Source of the DNA: Verrucomicrobiota bacterium
Lineage (GTDB): Bacteria > Verrucomicrobiota > Verrucomicrobiia > Opitutales > Opitutaceae
Length of the DNA stretch: 13,562 nucleotides
Assembly: GCA_023430825.1 (NCBI GenBank)
Contig: JAEYYL010000257.1
Location: 1-13,562 of the forward strand
Direction: 5' to 3'
Below are positions 1 through 6,761 of the stretch, piece after piece (the stretch's first letter is position 1; each line of letters opens with the position of its first letter). A program made the translations under genes and the position numbers. The notes under the pieces are model-generated. The model did not search any database and was not told where the DNA came from. It was given only the letters and a program-made list of their open reading frames with translations.

Positions 1-343
1 GCACGTCCACGGTCGGCAGCAGGGCTTCGAGATCCATCGGCGTCACCGCGATCTTCACCGGGCTGTCCGTCGCCCCGATTTCCAATCCGGCAAACGGCAG
101 GATGCTCGCCTCGACCGGCTCGGGCTCGTCCACAACCTTCGGCGGCGGCGCTTCCAGCGGGAGCGCGATCGCCTGCAGGTTGTCCGCCTCCTCCATCCGC
201 TCGACCGGGCCGTGCCGCTCGAAATGCGCAATGCCGACAAACAACCCCAGCGTGAACGCCAGCCCGCCCGCGAAGCTCAACGCATGCTGCAGGAACCCCG
301 TGGTTCCTTCCGCGAGACTGAATGGGACGGCGGAGGGCGGCAT
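1..343 (-). CDS. TonB-like energy transducer, N-terminal part (cut by window edge)
   Basis: The 114 residues inside the window start MPPSAVPFSLAEGTTGF. A single hydrophobic segment (about residues 17-40) follows, then a charged stretch and a proline/acid-rich section (PLEAPPPKVVDEPEPVE, about 61-77). This is the layout of TonB-family proteins: an inner-membrane anchor that contacts ExbB/ExbD, then a flexible periplasmic linker. The C-terminal domain that would touch outer-membrane receptors lies beyond base 1, so the family call rests on the N-terminal layout and the position directly after exbD. The start at 343 is favoured over the out-of-frame ATG at 348 because GAGGA sits 5 nt upstream (349-353), overlapping the exbD stop. 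The gap to exbD is 8 nt, so it is almost certainly co-transcribed. It probably passes proton-motive energy to TonB-dependent transporters. A TolA-like protein is the main alternative. Confidence 0.8.
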   Translation of the reverse strand, partial: MPPSAVPFSLAEGTTGFLQHALSFAGGLAFTLGLFVGIAHFERHGPVERMEEADNLQAIALPLEAPPPKVVDEPEPVEASILPFAGLEIGATDSPVKIAVTPMDLEALLPTVDV

Positions 344-348
344 GGCAT

Positions 349-353
349 TCCTC
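349..353 (-). promoter_or_regulatory. Ribosome binding site deciding the tonB-like start
   Basis: GAGGA on the minus strand lies 5 nt before the ATG at 343 and overlaps the exbD stop codon (352-354). This spacing selects the ATG at 343 and suggests translational coupling with exbD. Confidence 0.6.
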
Positions 354-759
354 AGTCCACGCGTGTCGTGGCAAACTGGACGTGCTGAATCCCGGAGCGC
401 TTGGCCTCCGTGTAAACCGCGGCAAAGACGCCCAGGTCCGAACTCCGATCGCCCCGCACGATCACCGACGGCTCCCGCCCGATCGCCGCCTGCTTCAGCG
501 CTGCGGCCACCTGATCGGTGCGAAGCTCCTGACCATCGAAGAAAATCCGGTTGTCCGCCGTGATCGCCACCAGCAGCGCTCCCTGGTCGCTGCTCAGCGA
601 GCCGCTCACATCCGGCTTCTCCACCTCCACCCCCGGATCGCTCACGAACGAGCTGCTCACCATCAAAAAAATCACCAGCACCATGATGCAGTCCACCATC
701 GGCACCATGTCGATGTGCGTGCTCTCGAATCGACCGTGGCTGTTGTGACGTCCGATCAA
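352..759 (-). CDS. exbD: Biopolymer transporter ExbD
   Basis: A 135-residue protein of usual ExbD length. After a short polar N-terminus there is one membrane segment in the typical ExbD sequence VPMVDCIMVLVIFLMVSSSF (residues 19-38). Asp23 matches the conserved protonatable aspartate (Asp25 in E. coli ExbD). A periplasmic domain follows, with the family pattern of variable strands ending in GIQHVQFATTRVD. ExbD forms the proton channel core with ExbB and drives TonB in the inner membrane. No ATG lies at a sensible place: the first Met codons fall inside the membrane segment. The start is therefore taken as TTG at 759, which overlaps the exbB stop (TTGA) and has AAAGGA 5 nt upstream. An open frame runs further upstream to 1329, but that is exbB read out of frame. 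The 4-nt overlap with exbB implies coupled translation. Confidence 0.93.
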   Translation of the reverse strand: MIGRHNSHGRFESTHIDMVPMVDCIMVLVIFLMVSSSFVSDPGVEVEKPDVSGSLSSDQGALLVAITADNRIFFDGQELRTDQVAAALKQAAIGREPSVIVRGDRSSDLGVFAAVYTEAKRSGIQHVQFATTRVD

Positions 760-1250
760 GCGAGTCCTTTCGTCACGCCGCGCTCGATCTGCGTCAGCAG
801 CTCCACGTGCCGGTGAACCTCCCGATGCGCAAGATAGACCAGCAGCAGCGCCGGGATCGCTACCGCCAGGCCCGACTCGGTCGCGACCAGCACCTCGGAT
901 ATTCCGCGGGCGAGCCCCTCCATCGAGTTGCCGTTTCCCCGCCCCGAGATGCTCTCGAACGTTTTTTCCATCCCGCTGACCGTGCCGAGCAGCCCGAGCA
1001 AGGGGGCCGCCGCAATCATCGCGCCGATCGCCACGCGCTGCCGGCGAAACAGGTCCTGCACCTCGTTGCGCGCCCGCTGGATCTCCAGCGGCGCGGCCGC
1101 CAGCCGGCCCGCCGAGCGCGCAATCTCGCCGCGGGCCCGCCGCAGCGACCACAGCAGCCGAAAGCAGCGCGAATAGAGCAGAATCGACAGCCCCACGATC
1201 GGGATCATCGCGATCCCGCCCTGCGCCAGGAGCTCCATCACCGCTCTCAT
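756..1250 (-). CDS. exbB: MotA/TolQ/ExbB proton channel family protein (small ExbB)
   Basis: A 164-residue inner-membrane protein. Membrane segments are at about residues 8-27, 74-96 and 119-141. The conserved MotA/TolQ/ExbB core is clear: APLLGLLGTVSGMEKTF (82-98) and GISEVLVATESGLAVAIPALL (116-136). The length matches the short ExbB2-type subunits that accompany a TtpC protein. It should form the pentameric channel scaffold around ExbD. The ATG at 1250 overlaps the upstream TGA by one base (TGATG), which indicates translational coupling; no strong ribosome binding site is visible. A second Met at residue 5 is a possible alternative start. This is one of two ExbB-family genes side by side, the other being the larger TtpC-like gene immediately upstream. 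Confidence 0.94.
   Translation of the reverse strand: MRAVMELLAQGGIAMIPIVGLSILLYSRCFRLLWSLRRARGEIARSAGRLAAAPLEIQRARNEVQDLFRRQRVAIGAMIAAAPLLGLLGTVSGMEKTFESISGRGNGNSMEGLARGISEVLVATESGLAVAIPALLLVYLAHREVHRHVELLTQIERGVTKGLA
765..770 (-). promoter_or_regulatory. Ribosome binding site supporting a TTG start for exbD
   Basis: AAAGGA on the minus strand is 5 nt before the TTG at 759-757. It lies inside the last codons of exbB. It is the main evidence for a non-ATG start of exbD. Confidence 0.65.
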
Positions 1251-2716
1251 CAGACGAGTGCCGGCTGTGCGTCGCTCGCGCCGTCGCGCAGCTTCGCCGC
1301 TCCGGCCGCCGTGAGAAACTCGAGCGCATGACGCTCGAGCACTGTCAGGTTTTTATGGATACGATGCGCGAGGAACCCGTGCACCACCAGCGCCGGGATC
1401 GCCACCGCGAGCCCCAGCTCCGTCGCCACCAGCACCTCGGAAATGCCGCTCGACAGCTTCGCGGCGTTGCCCGTGCCGAACACGGTGATCAAGGCGAAGG
1501 TCTTCACCATGCCCACGACCGTGCCGAGCAGCCCCATCAACGGCGCCGCCGTGGCGATCACCGCCAACAGCGGCAGCCGCCGTTCGAAATGCAGCCGCTG
1601 CCCGAGCAGCACCGACTGCAGCCGCTCCTCCAGAATCGTCTTCGGCTCGCGCCGGTGGCGCAGCCCTTCCGCGAAAAGCTCCCGCGTCGTCGGCTGCAGG
1701 GAGGCCAGCGCCGCCTCCGCCTGCGCCCACGAGCGCTGGGCCATTTGCGCGAGGAATTGCTGCACCGTCGCGCGGTCATCCACCTTCATCTGCGCCAGGT
1801 CGACCAGCTTGCCGATGATGATCGCGAGCGCGAGCACCCCCACGCCGACGATGAAATACGCCACCACGCCGCCCTTGCCGACGTGCTCCAGCCACGAACC
1901 GCTCGCCTGCTCGAGCCGCAAGGCCTTCCCCCCCGCGGCGTCCGCCACCATCGTCGCAGGCTGCCCGGCGAAAAACGCCCGCGCCTGCGCCGCATTCCAC
2001 GCACTCAGCGCGTGATTCCGCGGAAACCGCGAACCGTCGCGCGATCGCAGCGCACCCGCCCCCGTTCCATTCTCCGGCAGGAAAAACGTCTCCGGCCCGA
2101 CGAACGCCATCGTCCCGTTCACCAGTTCTCCGGTCTCCGCCAGCAACGCGCTGCCCGGCGCCAGATGACCGCCCAACGCCCGCTCCGTCCGCTCGAGGAG
2201 AAACTCCGCCACGTCCACCGGCGCCCGCAGATTCGGCCCCGCGGACGTGCTCTCCAACGCTCGCTCGAGTTCGGCGACACGCTCGGACACCAGTAGCTCT
2301 TCTCCGGCCGCCATGCCTCCGACAAACCCTTTCAACGCGTCGTGCCCGAGCGTCGTGATGTAGGCGCCCGTTTTGCGCTGCGCATCCAGATCCTGCAGCA
2401 AACGGCGACGGTTTCCCGCGCCTTCCGCCTGCCCGGTTTGCAAGCGCGTCAATTCCATGTCCGCGGCAATGATCCGCCCTTCCGCCGCGCGCATCTCCCG
2501 CAGATACGGTGTCTTCTCCGTGGCGATGCGCTGGCGGACGTCCGCCAGCTCCTCGCTGGCCCGCCGCAGCCGTTCCGCATACTCCAGCGTCGCCCGCCGC
2601 ATCGCTTCGTCGAACGTCGTCGCCCGCGGGCCGGTCATGTCGGCCGCCGCCGCCCACAGCGGCAAGCAGAACGCCACCCGCATACCCCATTGTTTCAACC
2701 TGCGCCATTCGTTCAT
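1250..2716 (-). CDS. TtpC-like MotA/TolQ/ExbB protein with large periplasmic N-terminal domain
   Basis: A 488-residue protein. A signal-peptide-like hydrophobic stretch (about 11-25, ending WAAAAD) is followed by a long helical, coiled-coil-rich periplasmic region (about 35-160). A mixed region reaches about 275. The ExbB-type membrane part has segments at about 281-303, 382-404 and 425-450 and core motifs APLMGLLGTVVGMVKTF (391-407) and GISEVLVATELGLAVAIPAL (424-443). This architecture is that of TtpC from the Vibrio TonB2 system, an extra ExbB-like subunit needed with ExbB2/ExbD2/TonB2 for energy transfer in those bacteria. Its position between the DUF3450 gene (6-nt gap) and the small exbB (1-nt overlap) supports the call. 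The symbol is left empty because orthology to the Vibrio protein is inferred from architecture and gene order. Confidence 0.9.
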   Translation of the reverse strand: MNEWRRLKQWGMRVAFCLPLWAAAADMTGPRATTFDEAMRRATLEYAERLRRASEELADVRQRIATEKTPYLREMRAAEGRIIAADMELTRLQTGQAEGAGNRRRLLQDLDAQRKTGAYITTLGHDALKGFVGGMAAGEELLVSERVAELERALESTSAGPNLRAPVDVAEFLLERTERALGGHLAPGSALLAETGELVNGTMAFVGPETFFLPENGTGAGALRSRDGSRFPRNHALSAWNAAQARAFFAGQPATMVADAAGGKALRLEQASGSWLEHVGKGGVVAYFIVGVGVLALAIIIGKLVDLAQMKVDDRATVQQFLAQMAQRSWAQAEAALASLQPTTRELFAEGLRHRREPKTILEERLQSVLLGQRLHFERRLPLLAVIATAAPLMGLLGTVVGMVKTFALITVFGTGNAAKLSSGISEVLVATELGLAVAIPALVVHGFLAHRIHKNLTVLERHALEFLTAAGAAKLRDGASDAQPALV

Positions 2717-2722
2717 GGTCCG

Positions 2723-3556
2723 TCAGCGTTGAGGGTTTCCCACGACTCGCGCCGGCACCACGACCAGCTCCGGATCGAGTCGGTCGTTGTAAATCTCCAC
2801 CAGCTTCGCCGCCGGTGCGAACGCGTCCGGCTGCGCCGTCCAGGTCCAGCGCGTCGCCTCCGGACGACCGATCCACGCACTTCGGCTCGCCCGGTCCAGC
2901 GCATAGCCGTGGCTCAGCCCCCAATAGATCGTCTCCAGTGCCCGCGGCGCCGCTTCACCCTCGGGTTGCAGCACTTCCTCCCCCGAGGTCACGGCCGCGT
3001 TGAACTGCCCGCAACGATTGAGAATCGTCATCGTCAGTTGCATCCGCTCGCTCTCGCCCAGCTCCGGATCTTCCAGGCTGCGAAACGAAAACTCGAGCGC
3101 CTCCGCCAGCCGCGGCGGCAGCTTCGGTCGCAGCGCACGCAGCCGTTCGCCCAGCGCATTCAGCCGCGCGCGGGCCGTCACGATCTCGGCCGAACCCGCA
3201 TTTTTCTTCTCCTGCAACGCGGCGAGCTCCGCGCGCTCGTCGGCCGTTTGGGCCCGCAAGTGATCGCGCGCATCCTCCAGCTTCGCGGCGCGCTGCTTCA
3301 ACCCCTCCACCGTCGACGCCAACAGATCCCGCTCGTTCTCCCATTCGGTTTCGAGACGCACCGTCTCGGCCCGCACCTTCACCCACTCACTCGCGACCTG
3401 TTCCACCGCGAGCGGCGATAACGTCTCCGCCGCGGGCAACCGCGCCAGCGCCGGAACGAGAAAAAACAGCAGGCCCGCGGCGCGCCACCGGCCGGAAGAG
3501 AAAAACGTCGCACGCTCGAAGGCACGGCTCGGCAACGCTCGGGAAAATAGGGCCAT
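2723..3556 (-). CDS. DUF3450 family periplasmic coiled-coil protein
   Basis: A 277-residue exported protein. A long basic n-region is followed by a hydrophobic core (about 27-40, AAGLLFFLVPALARL) and a likely cleavage site near PAAE. Residues about 48-141 form a strongly charged coiled coil. The second half has the DUF3450 pattern: LPPRLAEAL (146-154), a helical section with NRCGQFNAAVTSGEEVLQ (180-197), IYWGLSHGYALDR (210-222), a Trp-rich bit (RWTWTAQPD) and a closing EIYNDRLDPELVVVPARV. DUF3450 genes stand just before ttpC-exbB-exbD-tonB in many Vibrio-type clusters. The molecular role is not established; a periplasmic partner of TtpC is plausible. It is the first gene of the operon, divergent from the symporter. 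The long n-region could mean the true start is further in, but no better start codon is visible. Confidence 0.85.
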   Translation of the reverse strand: MALFSRALPSRAFERATFFSSGRWRAAGLLFFLVPALARLPAAETLSPLAVEQVASEWVKVRAETVRLETEWENERDLLASTVEGLKQRAAKLEDARDHLRAQTADERAELAALQEKKNAGSAEIVTARARLNALGERLRALRPKLPPRLAEALEFSFRSLEDPELGESERMQLTMTILNRCGQFNAAVTSGEEVLQPEGEAAPRALETIYWGLSHGYALDRASRSAWIGRPEATRWTWTAQPDAFAPAAKLVEIYNDRLDPELVVVPARVVGNPQR

Positions 3557-3768
3557 CGCAGGACCTGATCGGGTGGGGTGAATCGCGAAAAATCATCCGA
3601 AGCGCGGACGTTTTTCAGGGGGTGTGCGAATGCAAACCGCCGACAGAGGCCAGTCAATCGCCAAAGCCCCGATTCAGCTCCAACGCGACGTCGAGCGTGT
3701 CATCAATTTCGCCCCGCACCTTCGATCGGCCTTGTCGGCGGCATTTTCGCTGCGTTTCCTCGGCGCCC
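3557..3768. promoter_or_regulatory. Divergent intergenic region between the TonB operon and the symporter gene
   Basis: This 212-bp spacer separates the minus-strand DUF3450 start from the plus-strand symporter start, so promoters for both transcripts should lie here. It has A/T-richer patches than its surroundings (for example around 3587-3594 and 3610-3617). No convincing sigma70 box pair or operator palindrome could be picked by eye. An in-frame extension of the symporter frame starts at 3622, but it reads as a low-complexity polar tail without family resemblance. Confidence 0.4.
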
Positions 3769-5163
3769 ATGCAGCACCCCTCTGCCTCCGAACGTCTCTC
3801 CACGCGCGAATATGTCGGTTATGCGCTGGGCGACACCGCCTCCAACCTGTTCTTCCAGACGTTCAACATCTTTCTCACTTACTACTACGTCGATGTCTGG
3901 GGCCTGCCCGCCGCCGCACTCCTTCTCATGATGCCGCTGGTGCGCCTCACCGACGCGATCTCCGACCCCATCATGGGCATGATCGCGGATCGCACGCGCA
4001 GCCGTTGGGGCAAATTCCGGCCTTACCTCCTCTGGGGCGCCATCCCCTACGGCATCTGCGGCTACCTCATGTTCGCCGGCCCCGATCTGAGCCCCGACGG
4101 CAAAATCGCCTACGCCTACGTCACCTACTTCATGATGCTGCTGGCCTACACGGTCATCAACGTCCCCTACTCCTCGCTCCTCGGCGTCATCAGCCCGGCG
4201 TCCACCGTTCGCACGATCGCTTCCAGCTACCGCTTCGTCGGCGCTTTCGGCGGCGGCCTGCTCATAACCCTGACCGCCCGCCCGCTGGTGAAATCCCTCG
4301 GCGGCGACAGCGAGGTCCTGGGGTTCCAATACACCATGGCCATCTTCGGCGTGCTCTCCGTGCTGATGTTCTGGGCCTGCTTCGCCACGACAAAGGAGCG
4401 CGTGACGCCTCCACCCGAACAAAAGTCCAACGTGCTGGGTGAACTCAAGGAACTCGTCCGCAACTGGCCCTGGGTCACGCTCCTGCTCGTCGCGATCTTC
4501 TCCACCACGTTCATCGCCCTCCGCTCCGGCAGCACCCTCTTCTATTTCAAATACATCGTCGGCGACGACGGCGCCCCCGTGCTCTTCGGCACGCTCGACC
4601 GCAGCACCGTTTTCCTTTCGTCGGGTATGCTCGCCATGATGCTCGGCTGCGTCTGCCTCGGCGCCTTCGCGCGCAAGGTCGACAAACGCAGCCTCGCGGG
4701 CTGGCTCTCCGCCATCACCGCCGCCACCTGGTTCGCGTTCTACTTTCTCCCGCCCGACAACTTCCCTCTCCTCCTCGCCGTCAACGCGCTCGGCACGTTC
4801 TGCATGGGTCCGACCTCCGCCCTCGTGTGGGCGATGTATGCCGACGTCGCCGACTACGGCGAATGGAAGTTCAACCGCCGCTCCACCGGCCTCGTCTATT
4901 CGGCCTCTCTCTTCGCCCTCAAAACCGGCATCATGATGGGCGGTTTCGTCCTCCCGCTCTTCCTCGATCAATTCGGCTTCGTGCGCAACGTCGCGCAAAC
5001 CGCCACCGCCATCCTCGGCATCAAGCTCGCCTTCTCGATCATGCCCGGGATCTTCGCCGCGCTGAAGGCCGCCGCTCTCTTTGTTTATCCCTTGAACCAA
5101 AGGAAGGTCAGCGAGATCGAAGCGGCCCTCGCCGCCCGCCGCGCCGGCGCCGCCACCGCCTGA
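3769..5163 (+). CDS. GPH (MelB-type) sugar:cation symporter
   Basis: A 464-residue MFS-fold transporter of usual family length with about 12 membrane segments. Hallmarks of the glycoside-pentoside-hexuronide:cation symporter family are clear: YALGDTASNLFFQ (18-30), TDAISDPIMGMIADRTRSRWGKFRPYLL (61-88 with Asp62 and Asp66, equivalent to the cation-site aspartates of MelB), NVPYSSLLGVIS in the middle, and DYGEWKFNRRSTGL followed by SLFALKTG. In the last motif Lys385 matches the conserved helix-XI lysine of MelB. It should import a glycoside or oligosaccharide with Na+ or H+ across the inner membrane; the sugar cannot be read from sequence. The start at 3769 (MQHPSASERL) is preferred to an upstream in-frame ATG at 3622, since the extra 49 residues are polar and atypical. 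It is the only plus-strand gene, divergent from the TonB operon. A link in which TonB-driven receptors feed sugar to it is an inference. Confidence 0.93.
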   Translation: MQHPSASERLSTREYVGYALGDTASNLFFQTFNIFLTYYYVDVWGLPAAALLLMMPLVRLTDAISDPIMGMIADRTRSRWGKFRPYLLWGAIPYGICGYLMFAGPDLSPDGKIAYAYVTYFMMLLAYTVINVPYSSLLGVISPASTVRTIASSYRFVGAFGGGLLITLTARPLVKSLGGDSEVLGFQYTMAIFGVLSVLMFWACFATTKERVTPPPEQKSNVLGELKELVRNWPWVTLLLVAIFSTTFIALRSGSTLFYFKYIVGDDGAPVLFGTLDRSTVFLSSGMLAMMLGCVCLGAFARKVDKRSLAGWLSAITAATWFAFYFLPPDNFPLLLAVNALGTFCMGPTSALVWAMYADVADYGEWKFNRRSTGLVYSASLFALKTGIMMGGFVLPLFLDQFGFVRNVAQTATAILGIKLAFSIMPGIFAALKAAALFVYPLNQRKVSEIEAALAARRAGAATA

Positions 5164-5202
5164 ACGAGAAAAGCGCGCCGCCCGCTGGCCCGCGCAGACG
5201 CC

Positions 5203-5754
5203 TCAACCCGTCCGCTCGCCCATCGATTTCGAACGCCGAACCCCCGCGAGCTCCCGGTCGCCGCTCGCGCCACGACCACCGTCACCCGGCTCGCCGGTGA
5301 CCCCCAGCTGCGCCAGCGCCTGGCTGATCCTTTTCCGCCGCAACTCCAGCCGGCCGTCCGCCACCGTCACGCCGACAAAGGTGTTCCCCCGGTGAATCTC
5401 GCGGATCGCCGCCGGCACATTCGTCAGCGACGTCTGCTTCGCCACGAACGCCCGCGCACCCGCTTCGAGCGCCTGCTTGATCTGCGCTTCATCCGGCGCT
5501 GCCGACACCACCAGCACGTGCGTCGAGCTCAGCTCGCGGCAGATCTGCCGCGTCGCCTCCACTCCGCCCAGCACCGGCATGGCGATGTCCATCACCACCA
5601 CATCCGGCTTCAGCTTCTTCGCGAGCCGCAACGCCTCGCGCCCATCCGCCGCCTCGGCCACCACTTCGATGTCTTCCTCGAAATCGAGGAGCAGCTTCAG
5701 CCCTTTCCGCAAAACGGTGTGGTCGTCGGCGATGAGAACGGTGATCGGTTTCAT
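5203..5754 (-). CDS. Response regulator receiver protein without a DNA-binding domain
   Basis: A 183-residue protein. Residues 4-122 form a complete CheY-like receiver of the NarL/FixJ subtype: acidic pair Asp10-Asp11 (IADDHTVLRKGL), phosphoacceptor Asp56 (VVVMDIAMP), Ser84 (LVVSAAPDEA) and Lys106 (FVAKQTS). In NarL/LuxR regulators the receiver is followed by a helix-turn-helix domain. Here the 60-residue tail (RLELRRKRISQALAQLG, then a Gly/Arg-rich end) shows no such domain, and none appears in the other two frames of this strand before 5160. The start at 5754 (MKPITVLIADD) fits the family; an in-frame ATG at 5808 would add an atypical leader. No histidine kinase is adjacent. It converges on the symporter with 39 bp between. 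It may act by protein contact or be a truncated transcription factor. Confidence 0.88.
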   Translation of the reverse strand: MKPITVLIADDHTVLRKGLKLLLDFEEDIEVVAEAADGREALRLAKKLKPDVVVMDIAMPVLGGVEATRQICRELSSTHVLVVSAAPDEAQIKQALEAGARAFVAKQTSLTNVPAAIREIHRGNTFVGVTVADGRLELRRKRISQALAQLGVTGEPGDGGRGASGDRELAGVRRSKSMGERTG

Positions 5755-5791
5755 GCGAATCTGGATGGAAAAACAGGCGAAAAAAATGCGG

Positions 5792-5809
5792 GGTAGCCCG
5801 GGCTTCACC
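5792..5809 (-). terminator. Possible weak intrinsic terminator or leader hairpin
   Basis: On the minus strand an imperfect hairpin (GGT-GA-AGC-CCGG-GCT-ACC, 2-nt bulge) is followed after about 5 nt by a run of six T (5786-5781). It lies between the SUMF1-like stop and the response-regulator start and could end the upstream transcript. The short stem makes this weak. Confidence 0.22.
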
Positions 5810-5829
5810 GTAACAGCGCGCCCGCCGCC

Positions 5830-5879
5830 CCGCCATCAGGCGGACTCCTGATTTCCTCCTCGCCGCGTCTCGCGCGGCG
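5830..5879. repeat. Cluster of small inverted repeats downstream of the SUMF1-like gene
   Basis: Three short perfect inverted repeats lie within 50 bp: CCGCC-ATCA-GGCGG (5830-5843), ATCAGG-CGGACT-CCTGAT (5835-5852, overlapping the first, so the two would be mutually exclusive) and CGCCGCG-TCTCG-CGCGGCG (5861-5879). No T-tract follows the last on the minus strand. They may be 3'-end structures of the SUMF1-like transcript. Chance in GC-rich spacer DNA is the alternative. Confidence 0.3.
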
Positions 5880-5897
5880 CCACCCACGTGCCGGGTC

Positions 5898-6710
5898 TCA
5901 ACGTGCTTCGCCCGCGGCGGCGACCGCGCTGAGCGCCAGCCGAAACCCCATCGTGTAGTCACGCCGGCCCGCCGACCCGCCGGCGCGCGCCGCGGATCGG
6001 CCCACGCTCACGTCGACCCGCCAGCTGCCGCCGCGCGCGATCCGGAAATACCCGTGCGCCGGACCCGCCGGATCGATCACCGCGCCCCCCGCATAATCGC
6101 CATACCAGTCGCGGCACCATTCGAGGACATTGCCCGACATGTCGTAAAAGCCCCAGGCGTTTGGCGATTTTTGCGCGACCGTCTGCGTCGTCCCCCCGCT
6201 GTTTCCTTCGTGCCACGCCATCGTATCCACATTTCCAGGATACGGGGTCGTCGTGCCCGCGCGGCACGCATACTCCCACTGCGCCTCCGTCGGCAGCGTG
6301 TAAACATACCCTTCCGGCAGCCGGCCCGCCGCCGCCTCGCGCTTCGTCAACGCCGCACAGAACGCGATCGCATCCTCCCACGACACCCGCTCCACCGGCG
6401 CGTCGTCCCCCGCCTCCGCAAAGCGACTCGGATTTTCGCCGATCAACGCCCGATACTGACCTTGCGTCACCGGCGTCGCGCCCAGCCAGAATCCGCGAGT
6501 CAACGTCACCTTCGTCTGCGGTCCCTCCGCCTTATGCCGTCCCACTTCCTCCGCCGGACTCCCCATCATGAACGTCCCCGGCTCCACCCAGATCAGTTCC
6601 AGCCGAAGATCCTCGATCGTTCGCGTCGAGGCGCCCGCTGCGCCACCCACCGCCATCGTCCACCCCATGGCCCAAACGAGCAGTCCGCGGAGTCCGAATG
6701 AAGTGCGCAT
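5898..6710 (-). CDS. Exported SUMF1/formylglycine-generating-enzyme fold protein, catalytic Cys pair absent
   Basis: A 270-residue protein with an N-terminal signal peptide (hydrophobic core about 8-24, AGAS cleavage region) and one FGE-sulfatase domain. Family marks are in order: WVEPGTFMMGSP (41-52), the ETPVTQGQY-like GATPVTQGQYRAL (77-89), PVERVSWEDAIAFC (105-118), LPTEAQWEYACRAG (139-152), GFYDMSGNVLEWCRDWYG (187-204), RIARGGSW (223-230) and MGFRLAL at the end. True formylglycine-generating enzymes carry two cysteines just after RGGS(F/W). Here the equivalent positions are about Val232 and Gly237, and the only cysteines (118, 149, 199) lie elsewhere. Activation of sulfatases is therefore unlikely; a structural or binding role, as in many FGE-fold proteins, is more likely. 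It lies 51 bp downstream of the unrecognised gene at 6762-7823 on the same strand. No sulfatase gene is in the window. Confidence 0.92.
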   Translation of the reverse strand: MRTSFGLRGLLVWAMGWTMAVGGAAGASTRTIEDLRLELIWVEPGTFMMGSPAEEVGRHKAEGPQTKVTLTRGFWLGATPVTQGQYRALIGENPSRFAEAGDDAPVERVSWEDAIAFCAALTKREAAAGRLPEGYVYTLPTEAQWEYACRAGTTTPYPGNVDTMAWHEGNSGGTTQTVAQKSPNAWGFYDMSGNVLEWCRDWYGDYAGGAVIDPAGPAHGYFRIARGGSWRVDVSVGRSAARAGGSAGRRDYTMGFRLALSAVAAAGEAR

Positions 6711-6761
6711 CGTCCTGTTCTCCTTCTGTTGCTGAGCGGTCGCTTCGATTGTTTTGCTGCG

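Noticed and set aside
352..1329. A 325-codon reading of the exbD frame.
   Set aside because: Only its last 135 codons are ExbD; the first part is exbB read out of frame and is Gly/Arg/Ala-rich nonsense.
1776..2924. A 382-codon minus-strand frame overlapping the TtpC-like gene.
   Set aside because: Gly/Arg/Ala-rich shadow in a different frame from the TtpC-like protein, with no domain signal.
3622..3768. A 49-residue N-terminal extension of the symporter.
   Set aside because: Polar, Ser/Pro/Arg-rich and outside the family's usual N-terminus; the start at 3769 gives the normal length.
3703..5100. A 465-codon minus-strand frame opposite the symporter gene.
   Set aside because: It is acidic, Glu/Gly-rich and without family resemblance, while the plus strand encodes a clear GPH symporter.
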